64,000 nucleotides of DNA, from NCBI RefSeq assembly GCF_030463565.1, contig NC_134649.1, positions 4,103,501 through 4,167,500 on the forward strand, given 5' to 3'. The notes below the pieces were generated by a model. It was given only the letters and a program-made list of their open reading frames with translations. It made no database searches and had not been told where the DNA came from. Shown in pieces: positions 26,856 to 38,389 of the stretch. Positions within the stretch are counted from its first letter, which is position 1, and the number at the start of each line of letters is the position of its first letter. The position numbers were made by a program, and so were the translations under genes. Origin of the DNA: Pelecanus crispus. Taxonomy: Eukaryota; Chordata; Aves; Pelecaniformes; Pelecanidae.

Positions 26856-29800
26856 GGAGCTCCTCATGTCGTCTGCCTCAGTCCGTATCTTTTCATACAG
26901 CGTAGGCACAGCCGCAAAGGTAAAGCAGTTTGGGGAAGTAAGTCCAGGTAAAAGGGATCTCCCTCTTACAAAGGGTTTTCACTTCTGTGTTGGGTTTTGG
27001 CCCAGGATAAACTTAATGCCACCTACTTTGGCTCTGGGGAAAGAGAAAACAAATCCGTTCATCAGACGCTGGTGTCCGCTCCTGTTGCTGCCACACTGAT
27101 GAGCTGTGCGGTTCCTCGGGGGCAGCTGGTCATCTCTGACGGAGGTTTTTGACTTTTTCCTCACGAAAAGATGAAAAGTGCTTCTGCTCTCTGAAAACAT
27201 CCATAACTGTACATTTAAAATGCGTACGATGACAAGGCTGAATAATTTTGTAATGTTTTGTGTGTTCAAAACACAGTACAAATAATTATTAAGTGTGTCA
27301 AGCGCTTACTTTTGATAGCTCTGCCAGTTTTATCATAGTTGTTCAATATTGGTGTGAGGCTTTTTTATGTAAAAATTAAGTCCCAAAGCAAGAATCTTAG
27401 GGAGTACAGAAATGTTTCTTCACACAAGGGAGAGGGGGAAAAAAAAAAGAAATGGTATTTGTGGGTGCAGAAGAGAGAAAAATATGAACCCTAAAGACTA
27501 CCAAAAGATGGGAGAAAAAAAGCGCTGTACTTGTACTGTACTTATTAGCATTTATGATTATGTAGGACTTTTTTTAGCCCGTAACAGCCGGTCAAAGCAG
27601 AATGCATGTAAATGGAAAAAGCCGTTTAATGAAAAGCACCCATCTGGTATTGGTTTTTTTTTTTTTTTGCTCAGTTGCTGCAGTTCTGATTCAGTTACCA
27701 AATCTGTGCAAGCAGCATTAAAAGCGAGTTTTTACACCAAGCTTGCAGGCAACTCTTGAGGCCCCCACATCTTAATTGACCACATATTTTATGTTCTCGC
27801 CGCTTAAAAGTAATCCCTTTTAAAGTTAAATTTCAAATTATAACTGTCTGTGATAAAGTCTAACCTTATAAAACCCATTTTATACTAAAATAAGCGGTAT
27901 TTGCTGCCCCAGTTGTAAGGAGCTTGACCAGGTGGAAGTCATCGGCTGGCAAGCGCTAACCCAGCCTCTGACAAGAATCCCTTCTGGGGCTGGAACATTT
28001 CATTCGCAGTTTACTCTGGTGGTTTGGTTCGGAGAGAAGTTTACTTCGTGCCGAGAAGCCAGTTGGTGTTGGAAAACCCAGGAGGGTTTGCCTCCGGTCC
28101 GTTAAGAAAAACAAGGTATGAGAAAATGAGGTGGTGTCATCCCGACATTGAGGAGCGTGGTGACCGAGAGTCATTTGCTGAGGTTCGCTATATATTGAGA
28201 TGCTTCTCTTCTTCATTAAAAGAATTAAAACCGCGAGACGCTTCTTTCCCTCGTTCTGCCAGCGTGTGACCCGTGTCAGAGGCCGTGCCGGTCGCGGGCA
28301 CGCTCGCTGCCATAAACTCCCACCCGAGCAGAGCTTTGCGGCCCCTCAGCACTTGGCTTTAAACCCTTGCACCTTCTCTGGGCACCCGCGGGTGCGAGCT
28401 CTGTCCCGCGCGGAGGATGAACTGGCGAGCCAAAGCTCGGAAACGCTTTGCCCTTCCCGTCTTCCCGTGGCTCTTGGCAAAGAGACGGGGTCACACGGGG
28501 CTGCCTCGCCCGCATTGCTCCGCTCGCCCTCGTGCTTGGCAGGTTGGGGGCTCTGGAGAGCTTTGGGGGCCCCGGTGTCTGCTGAGCAGCGACTGGGGAG
28601 GGTCCATGTTTTGAGGCGCAGACGGGATGACCCATCGCCAGCCTCACCCTTCAGGTACCCTCGCTCCCCAACCCCCCGTTGCTTTTCGGGGACTTGATGT
28701 GCCCAGCCCAGTGCTCCTCTGGCAGTGACCGTCCCCAGGGGTTGTCCTCCGGCAGCCGCTCAGCTTTGGGGTGCGCCGTCGCCTGCAGAAGATGGAGCAG
28801 GAGGGGCTGAGCTGACCGCGGAGGGGGCCCTGCGGAGGAGCCTAAAGCCAGCATTGGCCCTTCCTGCTGGTAGGCACGTTTGGGGGGGGAGAGGAGAGCC
28901 TGGTTGTCCCGTGGGCTGTCGGGGAACGGCCAAAAGTCACCGCGAGCCTCGAGCTGGGGCGTCTTGAGGCTGCGCTTGGCCCTTTGTTCACCAGCGTTCC
29001 TCAGTCACTGGAGTTAAATTGCATGTGAGAATTCAGGGAGAGGCAGCGGGCTGGGAGCTGGATTTATTACCGCTGCTCTCTAAAAGCGCGTCCCTCCCAG
29101 CAGCTCAGTTCTTTGCTCAGGGATCAATGACAGCGAAAAGAGGCAAAGGACATGGGGAAAGCGCGGGTCAGGGAAAGGCGCTGCGGTACTTTCGGTGACC
29201 GTTGTGCTCAATGCAACTATTTACAGGTTAAATATTTATACCTAGCTTTGCAGAGTCACAGTCCATGGAAGGATTTCAAGTTTTGGTCCTTTAGGCGCTG
29301 TGGGCTTTTATTGCCCTGAAAAAATAGCTGTGATGAGCTCCAGCCTTCACGCAGCTTCCCTGGGCCTGGCTGTACGGTTCTGGTCAGCAAAATCGGTGAG
29401 AAAGTCCCGCTGACCCTGAATCTGCTTAGTCTGAGTTTTTGTTGAAGCTGTAACTTTACATTGCAAATCGTTACCCTAAGTCGTTTCGCATGAATACTTG
29501 CTAAAAATACTCCGCTTGCACAGCCAGCCTCACTCGAGAGCTTTTTGGAAAGCAAATCCTTGGGAGGCATTAACGATGGAGAGGGGGTTAGTGCCTTGCC
29601 GGGGCAGATGCTTCCAGGTCTCACCAGGTTCCTCCTCTGCTCTGCTTCGTGCCGGGGAGTTCCTGGGCTGGTGGGACGCTGCCCGCCTGAGGACCTGCTC
29701 AGGAAAATGTTTCTGTGCGCAGGGCTGCAGTCTCTGCGGAGCAGCATGCTGGCAGCTGCACCGACTGGAGCAAATTCGGGGGTGGGTTTTTTTTTTTTGG

Positions 29801-30689
29801 TCCCGATTTGAGCTTGAAGGCCGTCTCCTCCGTGGGGCATGGGCAGCCTCGGAGACATCCTAGACGCCCCGGCCGAGGCACGTTTGGGCTGCAGCACAGC
29901 CGCATCCCATGAGGTTTCCTTCCCCGAGTCTTTTACAGGATTTCACCTGGCTGCTGCTGCCAGAAGCAATTTTATGCCTCACGTCCAAACTGCTGCCGAC
30001 GCTTTCCCAGGTGCAAGAAACCCGTCCGCGTCCTTTCCAAGCTCCCAAACCCATCTCCCGGCTCTCCTCCAGCCCAGGAATCTCTACCACCTTTTAAATC
30101 ACATTTATGAGCTGGGTGAAAAAAATTGAATTAACATCAAAAAAATAACAGACCGAATACTGGGCTGGCTGTATGTACTTTCACACTTTAATTCAATAAA
30201 AACCTCAGCTTTAATTGACCTGAATCGGCTCCAACATTTCCAGCATGCTGGGCTCCAGTGTCTTGGAAATCAGGGGTCCCCACCGCGCGGCTTGGGGTGC
30301 TGGGAGGACTTTGCTGGGTCCTGCTGCGCCTCTCGCCAATGGTTTCTTTAGATAAGGAAGACCAAAAAAAAAAAAAAAAAAGTCACCACCTTTGTGCTTT
30401 TATTGACTTTTTGATAAGAGGGCTCATACAAAGGGCACAGTTTAAAGTAATTCCGTGATAAAACAAACTCCCAAAGCAAATGCGCTGCGATGCGGGGCAG
30501 ATAAAAGCTGTTTGCTCTGTTGGCGTCAGTTCTGCAGGCAGCGTTCGGCCCTGGGGAACCCAAAGTGCCGCAGAGGTGCAGCCTCGCGGGGTGGGTCCGT
30601 GCCCTGGCCGGCCGCCCACTGCCAAGAATGGCTCTTCTGTGACTGTGCTGGTGCTGAGCGCCTGCCCCGGGCAAGCTCAGCCCCCAGCA
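26856..30689. other. Intergenic sequence, AT-rich then GC-rich
   Basis: The first about 1.4 kb is AT-rich without recognisable features. From about 28.2 kb the base composition changes to GC-rich with frequent CpG. Many overlapping open frames appear on both strands here, as expected where stop codons are rare. None shows a domain, a signal peptide or a plausible splice partner. There is an 18-nt poly-A run at 30364-30381. I see no RNA gene. Confidence 0.65.
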
Positions 30690-31400
30690 CCGTCCCTGGC
30701 CCTATCCCCATCCGCATCGCTGGCCTCATCCTCATCCCCATCCTCAGCATCATCTCCAACCCCATTCCCCCCATCATCATCATCTCCAACCCCATTCCCA
30801 TCCTCATCGTCATCTCCAGCCCCATCCCCAACCTCATGCTCATCCCTGGCCCCATCATTATGCTTATGCCCATCTCTGGCCCCATCATCATCCTCATCCC
30901 GATCCCTGGCCCCATCATCATCCTCATCCCCATCTCCAGCCCCATCCCATCCTCAGCATCATCTCCAGCCCCATTCACAACCTCCTCCCCATCATCATCC
31001 CCATCCCTGGTCCCATCCTCATCCCGATCCCTGGCCCCATCATCATCCTCATCCCCGTCTCCAGCCCCAACCCATCCTCAGCGTCATCTCCAGCCCCATT
31101 CACAACCTCATCCCCATCCCTGGCCCCATCATCATCCTCATCCCCATCTCCAGCCCCAACCCATCCTCAGCGTCATCTCCAGCCCCATTCACAACCTCAT
31201 CCCCATCCCTGGCCCCATCATCATCCTCATCCCCATCTCCAGCCCCAACCCATCCTCAGCGTCATCTCCAGCCCCATTCACAACCTCATCCCCATCCCTG
31301 GCCCCATCATCATCCTCATCCCCATCTCCAGCCCCAACCCATCCTCAGCGTCATCTCCAGCCCCATTCACAACCTCATCCCCATCCCTGGCCCCATCCAG
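30690..31400. repeat. C-rich minisatellite, 89-bp unit
   Basis: The right part (about 31060-31395) is a tandem array with an exact 89-bp spacing: the anchor GCGTCATCTCC recurs at 31081, 31170, 31259 and 31348. The copies look nearly identical. The left part (30690-31060) is built of the same 15-36 bp submotifs (variants of CCCATCCCTGGCCCCATCATC and CATCTCCAGCCCCA) in a less regular order. One related anchor is 209 bp and another 125 bp from its neighbour. The + strand is very poor in G. Long open frames run through the array in several frames, including on the - strand, and encode only low-complexity peptides. Confidence 0.95.
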
Positions 31401-32944
31401 GCCGCCCTGGATGCGGAGGTGCTCTGCTGCGGAGGCGCTCGGTCCACAGGAGCAAACCCAGCCGTGGGTGACAGCTTCACCGGGTCCCCTGCACTCAGTG
31501 ACGTTTCCGCAAACCGGGAGGTTCCTTCTATTTGCTGCGCTGCTCCTCAGAGCCCAAATCTGCAAAAAAACCCCACCCTGATCTGTCCAAAAACCCACCC
31601 CCTCCCTCTGGCCCTGGGGCTTCCCCGCGGGGCGGCCGAGGGGCCCCAGGCGAGACGCTCACTGGGGGTCTGTGCCGGTCCCCACTGTGGGAGCTCACCG
31701 TGGGGACGGCCAAGTCCTCGCAGGGGGACGGCAGCGCTGCGCCGGACCCCGCAAAGCAAACGGATTTCGACGTGGCTGCACCGGGGCTCCCTCCCAACCG
31801 TGCCCATGGCCTCATGGCAGCAAGCGGAATGCTGCCAAAGCTGGGGGTGCTGCTGGGCCCCCAGATCCCTCCTGCAGCACTGAGGAGTTGTCCCTAAATT
31901 AAAAAGATTTAAAGAAAAAGGAGAAAGCTCCAGGGCACCGAAAGGCTCCCTGCCGGCTCTTGTGCCACCTCCCCGCTTCCCCACGCAGCAAAGGTAATCA
32001 ATGGCCAAATGCAACCGGTGAAGTGTGAGCCTCGGTGGGAAGGACTTTTTTTTCTTTTTTAAAATTGAATTTTTTAATTGCTTTTTCTCCCAGCAGCTCT
32101 GAGCCATGTCAGGAGCCTGTGCTGACGCTGCCCCAGCCCTCGGTGCCGCGGCACCTTTGGGGTTGGGATTCCCTTTGGGATTATTTGGGGGGCAGGAGGG
32201 CGGCAGGGAGGGGTACGTGCTGCCCCTGGACGTGCTGTGCCCCCCTCCCCGCTCCCCGCCGCAGCTCTCCCGCGGGATTCCTCTGCTCCTGGGTTCAGCT
32301 GAAGGGCTCAGGGTGGGTTTTGGGCAAAACTGAGCCATTTTTTGCACCGCTGCTGTTTTCCACCATCCCGCAGGCCGTGGCGTGTGCGCGGGGCTGACCC
32401 ACGGCTGCTGCCGCCTCCATCAGAAGCCGGGTAGAAACAGAGCTGGGCAGCGTTTGCACAAGGAGCCCAGGCAGGTTTATTTTTTTGGAAAAACTCAGCA
32501 CAATTTAAGAAGTCCTGTTCTCGCGTGGGGCGCCGCTGGCTGCAGCCATAAGGGGAAGGCCGTCAGCGCGGTGGAAATCAAAGGGAAACCCCCTTTTCCA
32601 GAGGTCAGACCAACAAGTCCCTGGAGGAAGATTTATTAGGGCTGGAAGATCGCACTGAAGTGTTTAGCAGCGCGGAAACCGGCCCCGGACACCGCCGGTG
32701 CCGTAACCAGACCCCGGGGTGACAGCGCGTGGGGTTGGGATCCCCGTCCCGTCCCCGCAGCCAGGACCCCGCAGCACCCGCTGGCAGGGGGCTTCCCCCC
32801 ACGCCTTCCTCAGACGTGCTGTGTGAAACATCCTACTGTCCAAAAAAAGGGGGGGGGAGAGGCGAAAAAAACAAAAAAAACCCCCTCAAACCCCACAACA
32901 GGACTGAATTGCATAGAGGAGCCCCTGAGGTCTAATATTTTTTA
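31401..32944. other. GC-rich intergenic sequence without a recognised gene
   Basis: The sequence is GC-rich and CpG-containing, with short homopolymer patches near 32840-32885 (runs of G, A and C). A long - strand open frame (266 codons, 31547-32347) is Pro/Gly/Arg/Ser-rich and overlaps + strand frames of similar quality. I read it as composition-driven. Confidence 0.6.
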
Positions 32945-33239
32945 TAGGTAGGAGGGCCCTGCGGCAGGATTCAGGGAGTAATGGATTTAAACTAAAGAAG
33001 AATAGATCTAGACTGGATATAAGGAAGAATTCTTTATGATGAGGGTGGTGAGGCACTGGCACAGGTTGCCCAGAGAGGCAGTGGAGGCCCCATCCCTGGG
33101 AACATCCCAGGCCAAGTTGGACGGGGCTCTGAGCACCCTGGGCTGGTTAAAGCTGTCCCTGCCACTGCAGGGTTGGGCTGGGTGGCCTCGAAAGGTCCCT
33201 TCCAACCCAAAGCATTCCATGGTTCTGTGATTCTACGAT
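32945..33239 (+). mobile_element. CR1 LINE 3' end fragment (+ orientation)
   Basis: This is a 5'-truncated copy of the chicken-repeat-1 LINE family. Diagnostic stretches, in order, are a TTTAAACTAAAG-type segment, GATATAAGGAAGAATTCTTT, GAGGGTGGTGAGGCACTGGC, CAGGTTGCCCAGAGA, and the 3' end TCCCTTCCAACCC followed by an imperfect ATTCTGTGATTCTACGAT tail. CR1 copies end in short octamer-like repeats rather than poly-A, as seen here. No reverse-transcriptase coding region is present, so the copy is dead. Confidence 0.9.
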
Positions 33240-33844
33240 GCCACCAGCACGTCCCGTAAAGTCCCGGTGTGGCCCTGGGGGTGTGTGGGGACCTGCAGCC
33301 CCCCGGTTTGGCCGGGTGTCCCCCCCCCCGCAGCGGGAGCCATTCGTCCTCTGCCGAGTGCGGCCAGGCCGCTGCGGCCAAGGGTTATTTTTGGGGCCAG
33401 CTCTTTTTGTCTAATCCTCCGAATAGGCCTGTGCTTTAAAATTTTTGAGAAGGAAAATGGAGATGGCAGGGGCAAAGGCGTGGCACGGCTCCCGCAGGTA
33501 CGTGGGGTGCTGAGCTCCTCCTGCTCCCTGCGAAGCAGGTGGCAGAGCAGGGCGGCCAGCCCATCGTTTGGTAAAAACAGCGACAGACGCTGAAGGGTGC
33601 TCTCAGGGCCCGCCGAAACGCAGCAGCCGGAGGGACGCGCTCCTGCCATCGCACCGGGACGAGGTGGTGGGTGGGGGCAGAGCCCCGATGGCTCCAGGCC
33701 CTGAGCTCCCCGGGCTCACGGCAGCCGCTTCCCTGCGTCCCTGCGTCACCAAAGCCACTTCCACCCCTCCGAACTGCTGTCCCGCCATCCCTGCAGGCTG
33801 CCATCCCTCCAGCTCTGCACCCCTCCAAACCGCCATCCCTCCAC
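33240..33844. other. Intergenic gap between two CR1 fragments
   Basis: GC-rich unique-looking sequence. A pyrimidine-rich tract at about 33770-33840 has repeated CCATCCCT-like motifs. No gene is recognised. Confidence 0.6.
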
Positions 33845-34130
33845 ATAGAGTCATCGAATCGTTTAGGTTGGAAAAGCCCTTTAAGATCACCCAGTCCAAC
33901 CATTAACCTACACTACCAAGTCCACACTAAGCCAATCAAGGGTAGACGAGACTGAACCATGTCCCCAAGTGCCACATCTGCCCATTTTTTGAACGCTTCC
34001 AGGGATGGTGACTCCACCACCTCTCTGGACAGCCTGTTCCAATGCTTGACCACCCTTTCCATAAAGAAATTTTTCCTAATTTCCAACCTAAACCTCCGCT
34101 GGCGCAGCCTGAGGCCATACCTCACACCTC
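33845..34130 (-). mobile_element. CR1 LINE 3' end fragment (- orientation)
   Basis: Read on the + strand, this begins with an ATAGAGTCATCGAATCG-type terminus and GGTTGGAAAAG. It continues through the AGTCCAACCATTAACCTAC stretch, GGGATGGTGACTCCACCACC, and CAGCCTGTTCCAATGCTTGACC. These are the reverse complement of a CR1 3' region. It is severely 5'-truncated and non-coding. The right boundary is approximate. Confidence 0.9.
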
Positions 34131-37100
34131 CCTCCATCCCCAAGCTCTTGCAGGAGGAGGGCTCGCCGGGTTCCTGGGCTGCGGGCACCGCAAATGTCTG
34201 CCAAAGGGCCAGCCCCAGCGCCTCAGCGGGGCCCGGGAGCAGGCGGAGGGGAAGCGCCGTGGCCCCGGCACCGGGGCGGTGGCACCGTGCGAGCCGGCTC
34301 CGTGCCGGGGCCTTGCTGCTGCTGGCAGGGGACGGAGCAGCAGGGGTGCAGCTTGGCACGAAGGAGAAATTAGCAGGACCCCCAAGCTCAGGGGAGCCCG
34401 GGGAGGTGCTGCTGGAAACAGAGAAGCACAAAAAGGGATGGGGAATAAAAAAAAAAAAAAAAAAATCAGGGAAGGGCTCAGCATGTGTGGAGAGAAGCAT
34501 CTTCCCCGGGAATGCCAGTGCTGGGCGGGAGGGAGAGGGACCCAGTTGTGCAAACCTTTGGGAATGGGTCTTTCCTGGGGGTTTGTGGTTTTTTTGTTTT
34601 GTTTTTTTTTAAAATCTTGGTGTCATTTTGTCAGGCACTGGTGACAAACAGGAGCCACCCGCCCCGGCAGAGCAGCAGCCTCTTCCTGCCCGTGGTCGAA
34701 CCAAGCCCGGGCCACGGTGCCGGTTGAGCCACCGACTCCCGACGGTGCTCCCCACGGGCCCGGGGTGAGCCGAGGACAGGCTGGCCGCCCAAAATAGCCA
34801 CCATATTTCCTGTCCTTTAAAATTTGCTTGAAGAAAATTAATTTCCTCTGTCCTTTCAGTAGAGGAATACAAAGCAGCCAGCGCTGCCCCTTTCGCCACG
34901 TCCCTTAAAAATCACCTTATTTTTTCCTTATGCTGACGCCAAGCCCTCGGTGCAGTACGGGGTGGAGGAGCCCACCGGCCCTCATGCTTGTCACTGGGGC
35001 ACGAGAGGTAGGCTTTGCTTTAATATATTAAATTATGATTTTTTTTTTTCCCCTGCATGTTTGTTTTCTGCTCGAGCCCTGCCTGTGCTGCTGGGACGCT
35101 GGCTGGGGCAGCTGCTGCAGGGGAGCTGCAGAAGAGCCGGCCTGTTCAAGGGATGGGGAAATAAAGTCCTGCTTTTAATTTCTAATCATGCTGCAAGGTT
35201 AGAAAATATGCTTGGATTTGCTGCCCTTCCTACCCGGCTCCGGCAGAGCTGCCGTTTTTGGGTACTGTAGGAGCCGCAGCCCCGGGGATGCTCCGGGGTT
35301 GGGACCAGTCGGTGCGACCGGAGCAGCACCGCGCAGGCACCGATTTTTCTGCCAAGGTTAATTTATCCGGCCAGGACTGGGGAAACTTTTAATACTGTTG
35401 AATTGCCCTTTCCGTGGCTTGCTTTGCAGACAGCGCCTGGATTAGCCGGAGGGATGTGGTGAGACCCGCAGGGCGTAATCCCGGCAGCCGGGACCGGGAG
35501 CAGCGGGATGGGACTGTGGTGCCAGGCTCTGGGAACCGCAGGGCAGCGCGAGCAATGGGGCAAGGAGCTGCCCCTTCTTTCACTTTGTAGTGGAATTAGC
35601 TTTAATGTTGTCCCGTTTTCCTGCACGCAGAGGAGCCGGCTGGTTTTGGACAGCCCCGGGCTGGTGGGGTCGGTGCACCCGCAGCGCTGGGGCCTTGTGC
35701 TGGGTCCCCAAAATGCCCCGAGCAAGCACCAGGACATGGGGCCTCGGAGGTCGGGTGCGAGTTTGCACCCAAATATTCGGGCTCTGCCCTGAGCCCACCA
35801 GGCCCCAGGGGTTGGGCACGGCAGGCGTTCTCCATCCTAGGGCCTGGCCCTGCACCCTGCTCGCCGCACCGATGCCAGCAAAGAAAGAGCCAAACCCAGG
35901 GCTAGGAATCGGCGTCCAGCTGGTAATTATTTTTATTTCTTCTAAAGCAGGTAAAGGCCAGCCGAGCAGCTCAGGGACAAGCCACGGGGCGCAGCGTGCG
36001 GCTCCCCGAGGCAGCTGGGCGAGGGGACGCGGCCGGGGAGTTCCGCGGCTCAATTAATGCTGGTGGCTGCGGGTCCTGTGCCTCTTGCTGCTTCCTGGGC
36101 GAGTAATTAATGGCCCCAGCACCCGCCTCCCTCCCGCTGCCGGTGCGGGGGGTTAATCTCATTTGAGAGCATCCGTCCCCCCGCCCAGTGCCGAGCTCTT
36201 TCTGTGCGCTCCCGCTGCTCCGAGACGGGCTGGGAGAAACCTGACGTTGACAAAATAAATCTAAGCTGTTTTCTCGTCTCTCCTCAGTCAGCTGAAAGAA
36301 CAACCCCCTCCAGGCCCCCGCTCGGGCTTATTTTTAGAAGCTGAAATGAAATAGCGAGGACTGCGCTGCACGCCGCCACCCCGGGCCCAGCGCTGCTAAC
36401 GGGGACTTCGATCACCGGCGCTGGGGCTCAGGCAGCCCCTTGCTCCCGGGCTTTTGGGGTTTTCCTGCCTTTAGCCTCAACCCCATTCCTTTCCCCAGGG
36501 ATGGATGACGGGGACGGATGACGCCCCTCACCCGTGCCTGCTGCCGGTCCCGCCGGGAGCAGGACAGGCTTCGCTGGTGGGAGGGCTGGGAATGAGCATT
36601 GAAATCTCAATTAAACTGCCTGAACTGGCAGGGGTTTTTTTGGGGGGGGGGATTTTGGTTTTAATTTGTTTATTTTTGCCCCTGGGGATTTATTCCCGCG
36701 GCACATGTGTTGCTTACTTAATGGATCCTGGTGCTAACGAGGTTTCAGGTTTGCTGAAGGGGAGGATTTTTGTCCTGGTTCCAGGGTAGCAGCATTCTGG
36801 CTCTCAGTTGCTTTTGGGAACCAACCCCCTGTTCCCAGGAGGTTTCAGGACACGCTCACTCCCCTCCCTGTGTCCTCTCCTACCACCATGCAGCGACGTG
36901 TTCTTCTCTCCCCCGCCCTTCCCTGACCATCCCGACCCGGCGGGTGAGGGTGGCAGCAGCCTTTTCGGGGCAGGGACGTCCCCGTGTGTCTGGGGGAGGT
37001 TGTGTGCCATAACAGCTCCGGAGCGCGCGGTGCCAGCAGAACAAAGCCCCTTTTGTGGAGGGGCCTCGGCCGGTGCCCACCGAAGGTTTGGGAGAGGCTC

Positions 37101-37180
37101 TGGCTGACCCCTGTGGGAACTGGGGAGCCCATGGGGGCACGACCCCACACCGGCTTTGGAAGCAACACGGTGCCCAAGAT
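34131..37180. other. GC-rich intergenic sequence without a recognised gene
   Basis: Mostly GC-rich with CpG, especially about 36.1-36.55 kb. Poly-A at 34447-34465 and a T-run then G-run at about 36640-36655 are the only clear simple features. Overlapping open frames occur on both strands without domains. I find no RNA gene or splice-consistent gene model. Confidence 0.6.
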
Positions 37181-37310
37181 AGAGTCATGAATCGTTGAGG
37201 TTGGAAAAGACCTTTAAGATCATCCAGTCCAACCATTAACCTAACACTACCAAGTCCACCACTAAACAAATTAAGGCTAGAGTCATAATTTCATGTTTCC
37301 TGGCTTGGTG
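37181..37310 (-). mobile_element. Short CR1 LINE 3' end fragment (- orientation)
   Basis: On the + strand this starts AGATAGAGTCATGAATCG and runs through GGTTGGAAAAGACC and the AGTCCAACCATTAACCTAAC stretch. A diverged continuation around 37250-37310 resembles the copy at 33845. Only about 130 bases of the 3' end are present. Confidence 0.85.
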
Positions 37311-37334
37311 GCAGGATTATTTTTTAAGAAAAGT

Positions 37335-37715
37335 AAAACTAGAATAGAATCATTAAGGTTGGAAAGGATCTCTAAGATCATCAGTCCAACCATCAACCCA
37401 ACACCACCATGCCCACTAAACCATGTCCCAAAGTGCCACGTCTGCCCGTTTTTTGAACACTTCCAGGGATGGTGACTCCACCACCTCTCTGGGCAGCCTG
37501 TTCCAATGCTTGACTACCCTTTCTGTGAAGAAATTTTTCCTAATATCCAATCTAAACCTCCCCTGGTGCAGCTTGAGGCAATTTCCTCTCATCCTATCGC
37601 TTGTTACTTGGGAGAAGAGCCTGACCCCCACCTCACTGCACCTCTGTTCAGGCAGCTGTAGAGCGCGATGAGGTCTCCCCTCAGCCTCCTCTTCTCCAGG
37701 CTGAACAAAGCTGTT
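37335..37715 (-). mobile_element. CR1 LINE 3' end fragment (- orientation)
   Basis: A second copy in the same orientation directly follows the short one and starts with AATAGAATCATTAAGGTTGG. It extends further into CR1 than the others: after the CAGCCTGTTCCAATGCTTGAC segment it includes TTTCCTCTCATCCTATCGC and the GAGGTCTCCCCTCAGCCTCC segment. It is non-coding and 5'-truncated. Confidence 0.9.
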
Positions 37716-38389
37716 CTGCTCCAGAGAGATGCTGATGGCCAGCTGTGGCTATGCCAGGCAGTATTTTCTCAAAGAAAAGCTGCAAGGCCGAATGAAAGCC
37801 ATGAGCTGGTTTATCGCCTCTGTTGGGGCTTCAAGGATCACGAAATAGTACGTGCGTGGAAAAGGGGTTTGGCACCCGGGGCAGGCGACCGTGAGACGGC
37901 TGAACCCCAGCGCAGGTGACAGGGGTGCGTGCGGCCGGCACGTGCAGGCTTTGGGCTACGCGGGAGGGCAGGAGGTAGGCGACAGAGTTTCAGGGAAATG
38001 CAGTTAATTAGCCCTGACACAGACACAGCTATTTCACAGCGAAGCCTGAGTCAGGATAAGCTCTCGGGGCAGCTGTGAAAACGCCTGTCAAACCGCAGCG
38101 GCAGCGAAGGGCTGAGCTTCCTCTTCCCCGTCTCCGAGACAAGAGGAGAGCTCATCCTGGCAAGGGAGAGCGACGCAGGGCGCAGCGGAGCTGCCGTGCC
38201 GGCTCCACCAGCCGCCGGAGGAGCCGGAGACAGGTAAGGCCAGGTAAGGAGACGGCCTGTACTTGTCAACCCGATTCAAGCTACGTTCATCAGGAGGACG
38301 TGCATTTTAACCCAACACTGCAAACCCCAAACACCCTGCAGGCAACGTAGGTGTGGGCTGCCAATAAAAAGTGCCACCAACGCAGTGTC
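37716..38389. other. Intergenic gap before the LRRK1 3' end
   Basis: About 670 bases of mixed composition. There are no repeats I can name and no convincing open frame. Confidence 0.6.

Noticed and set aside
30455..31883. Two long + strand open frames (338 and 467 codons) as protein genes
   Set aside because: They run through the C-rich minisatellite and encode only repeated Pro/Ile/Ser/His low-complexity peptide. The 89-bp unit makes all frames open, and no splice or domain evidence supports either.
31547..32347. 266-codon - strand open frame in GC-rich intergenic DNA
   Set aside because: Its composition is Pro/Gly/Ser/Arg-rich with no domain, and it overlaps equally open frames on the other strand. 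This is expected where stop codons are rare.
33913..34644. Open frames of 195-217 codons at 33.9-34.6 kb on both strands
   Set aside because: They start in CR1 3' sequence and continue through GC-rich DNA and a poly-A run. CR1 3' ends contain frames like these without coding for protein.
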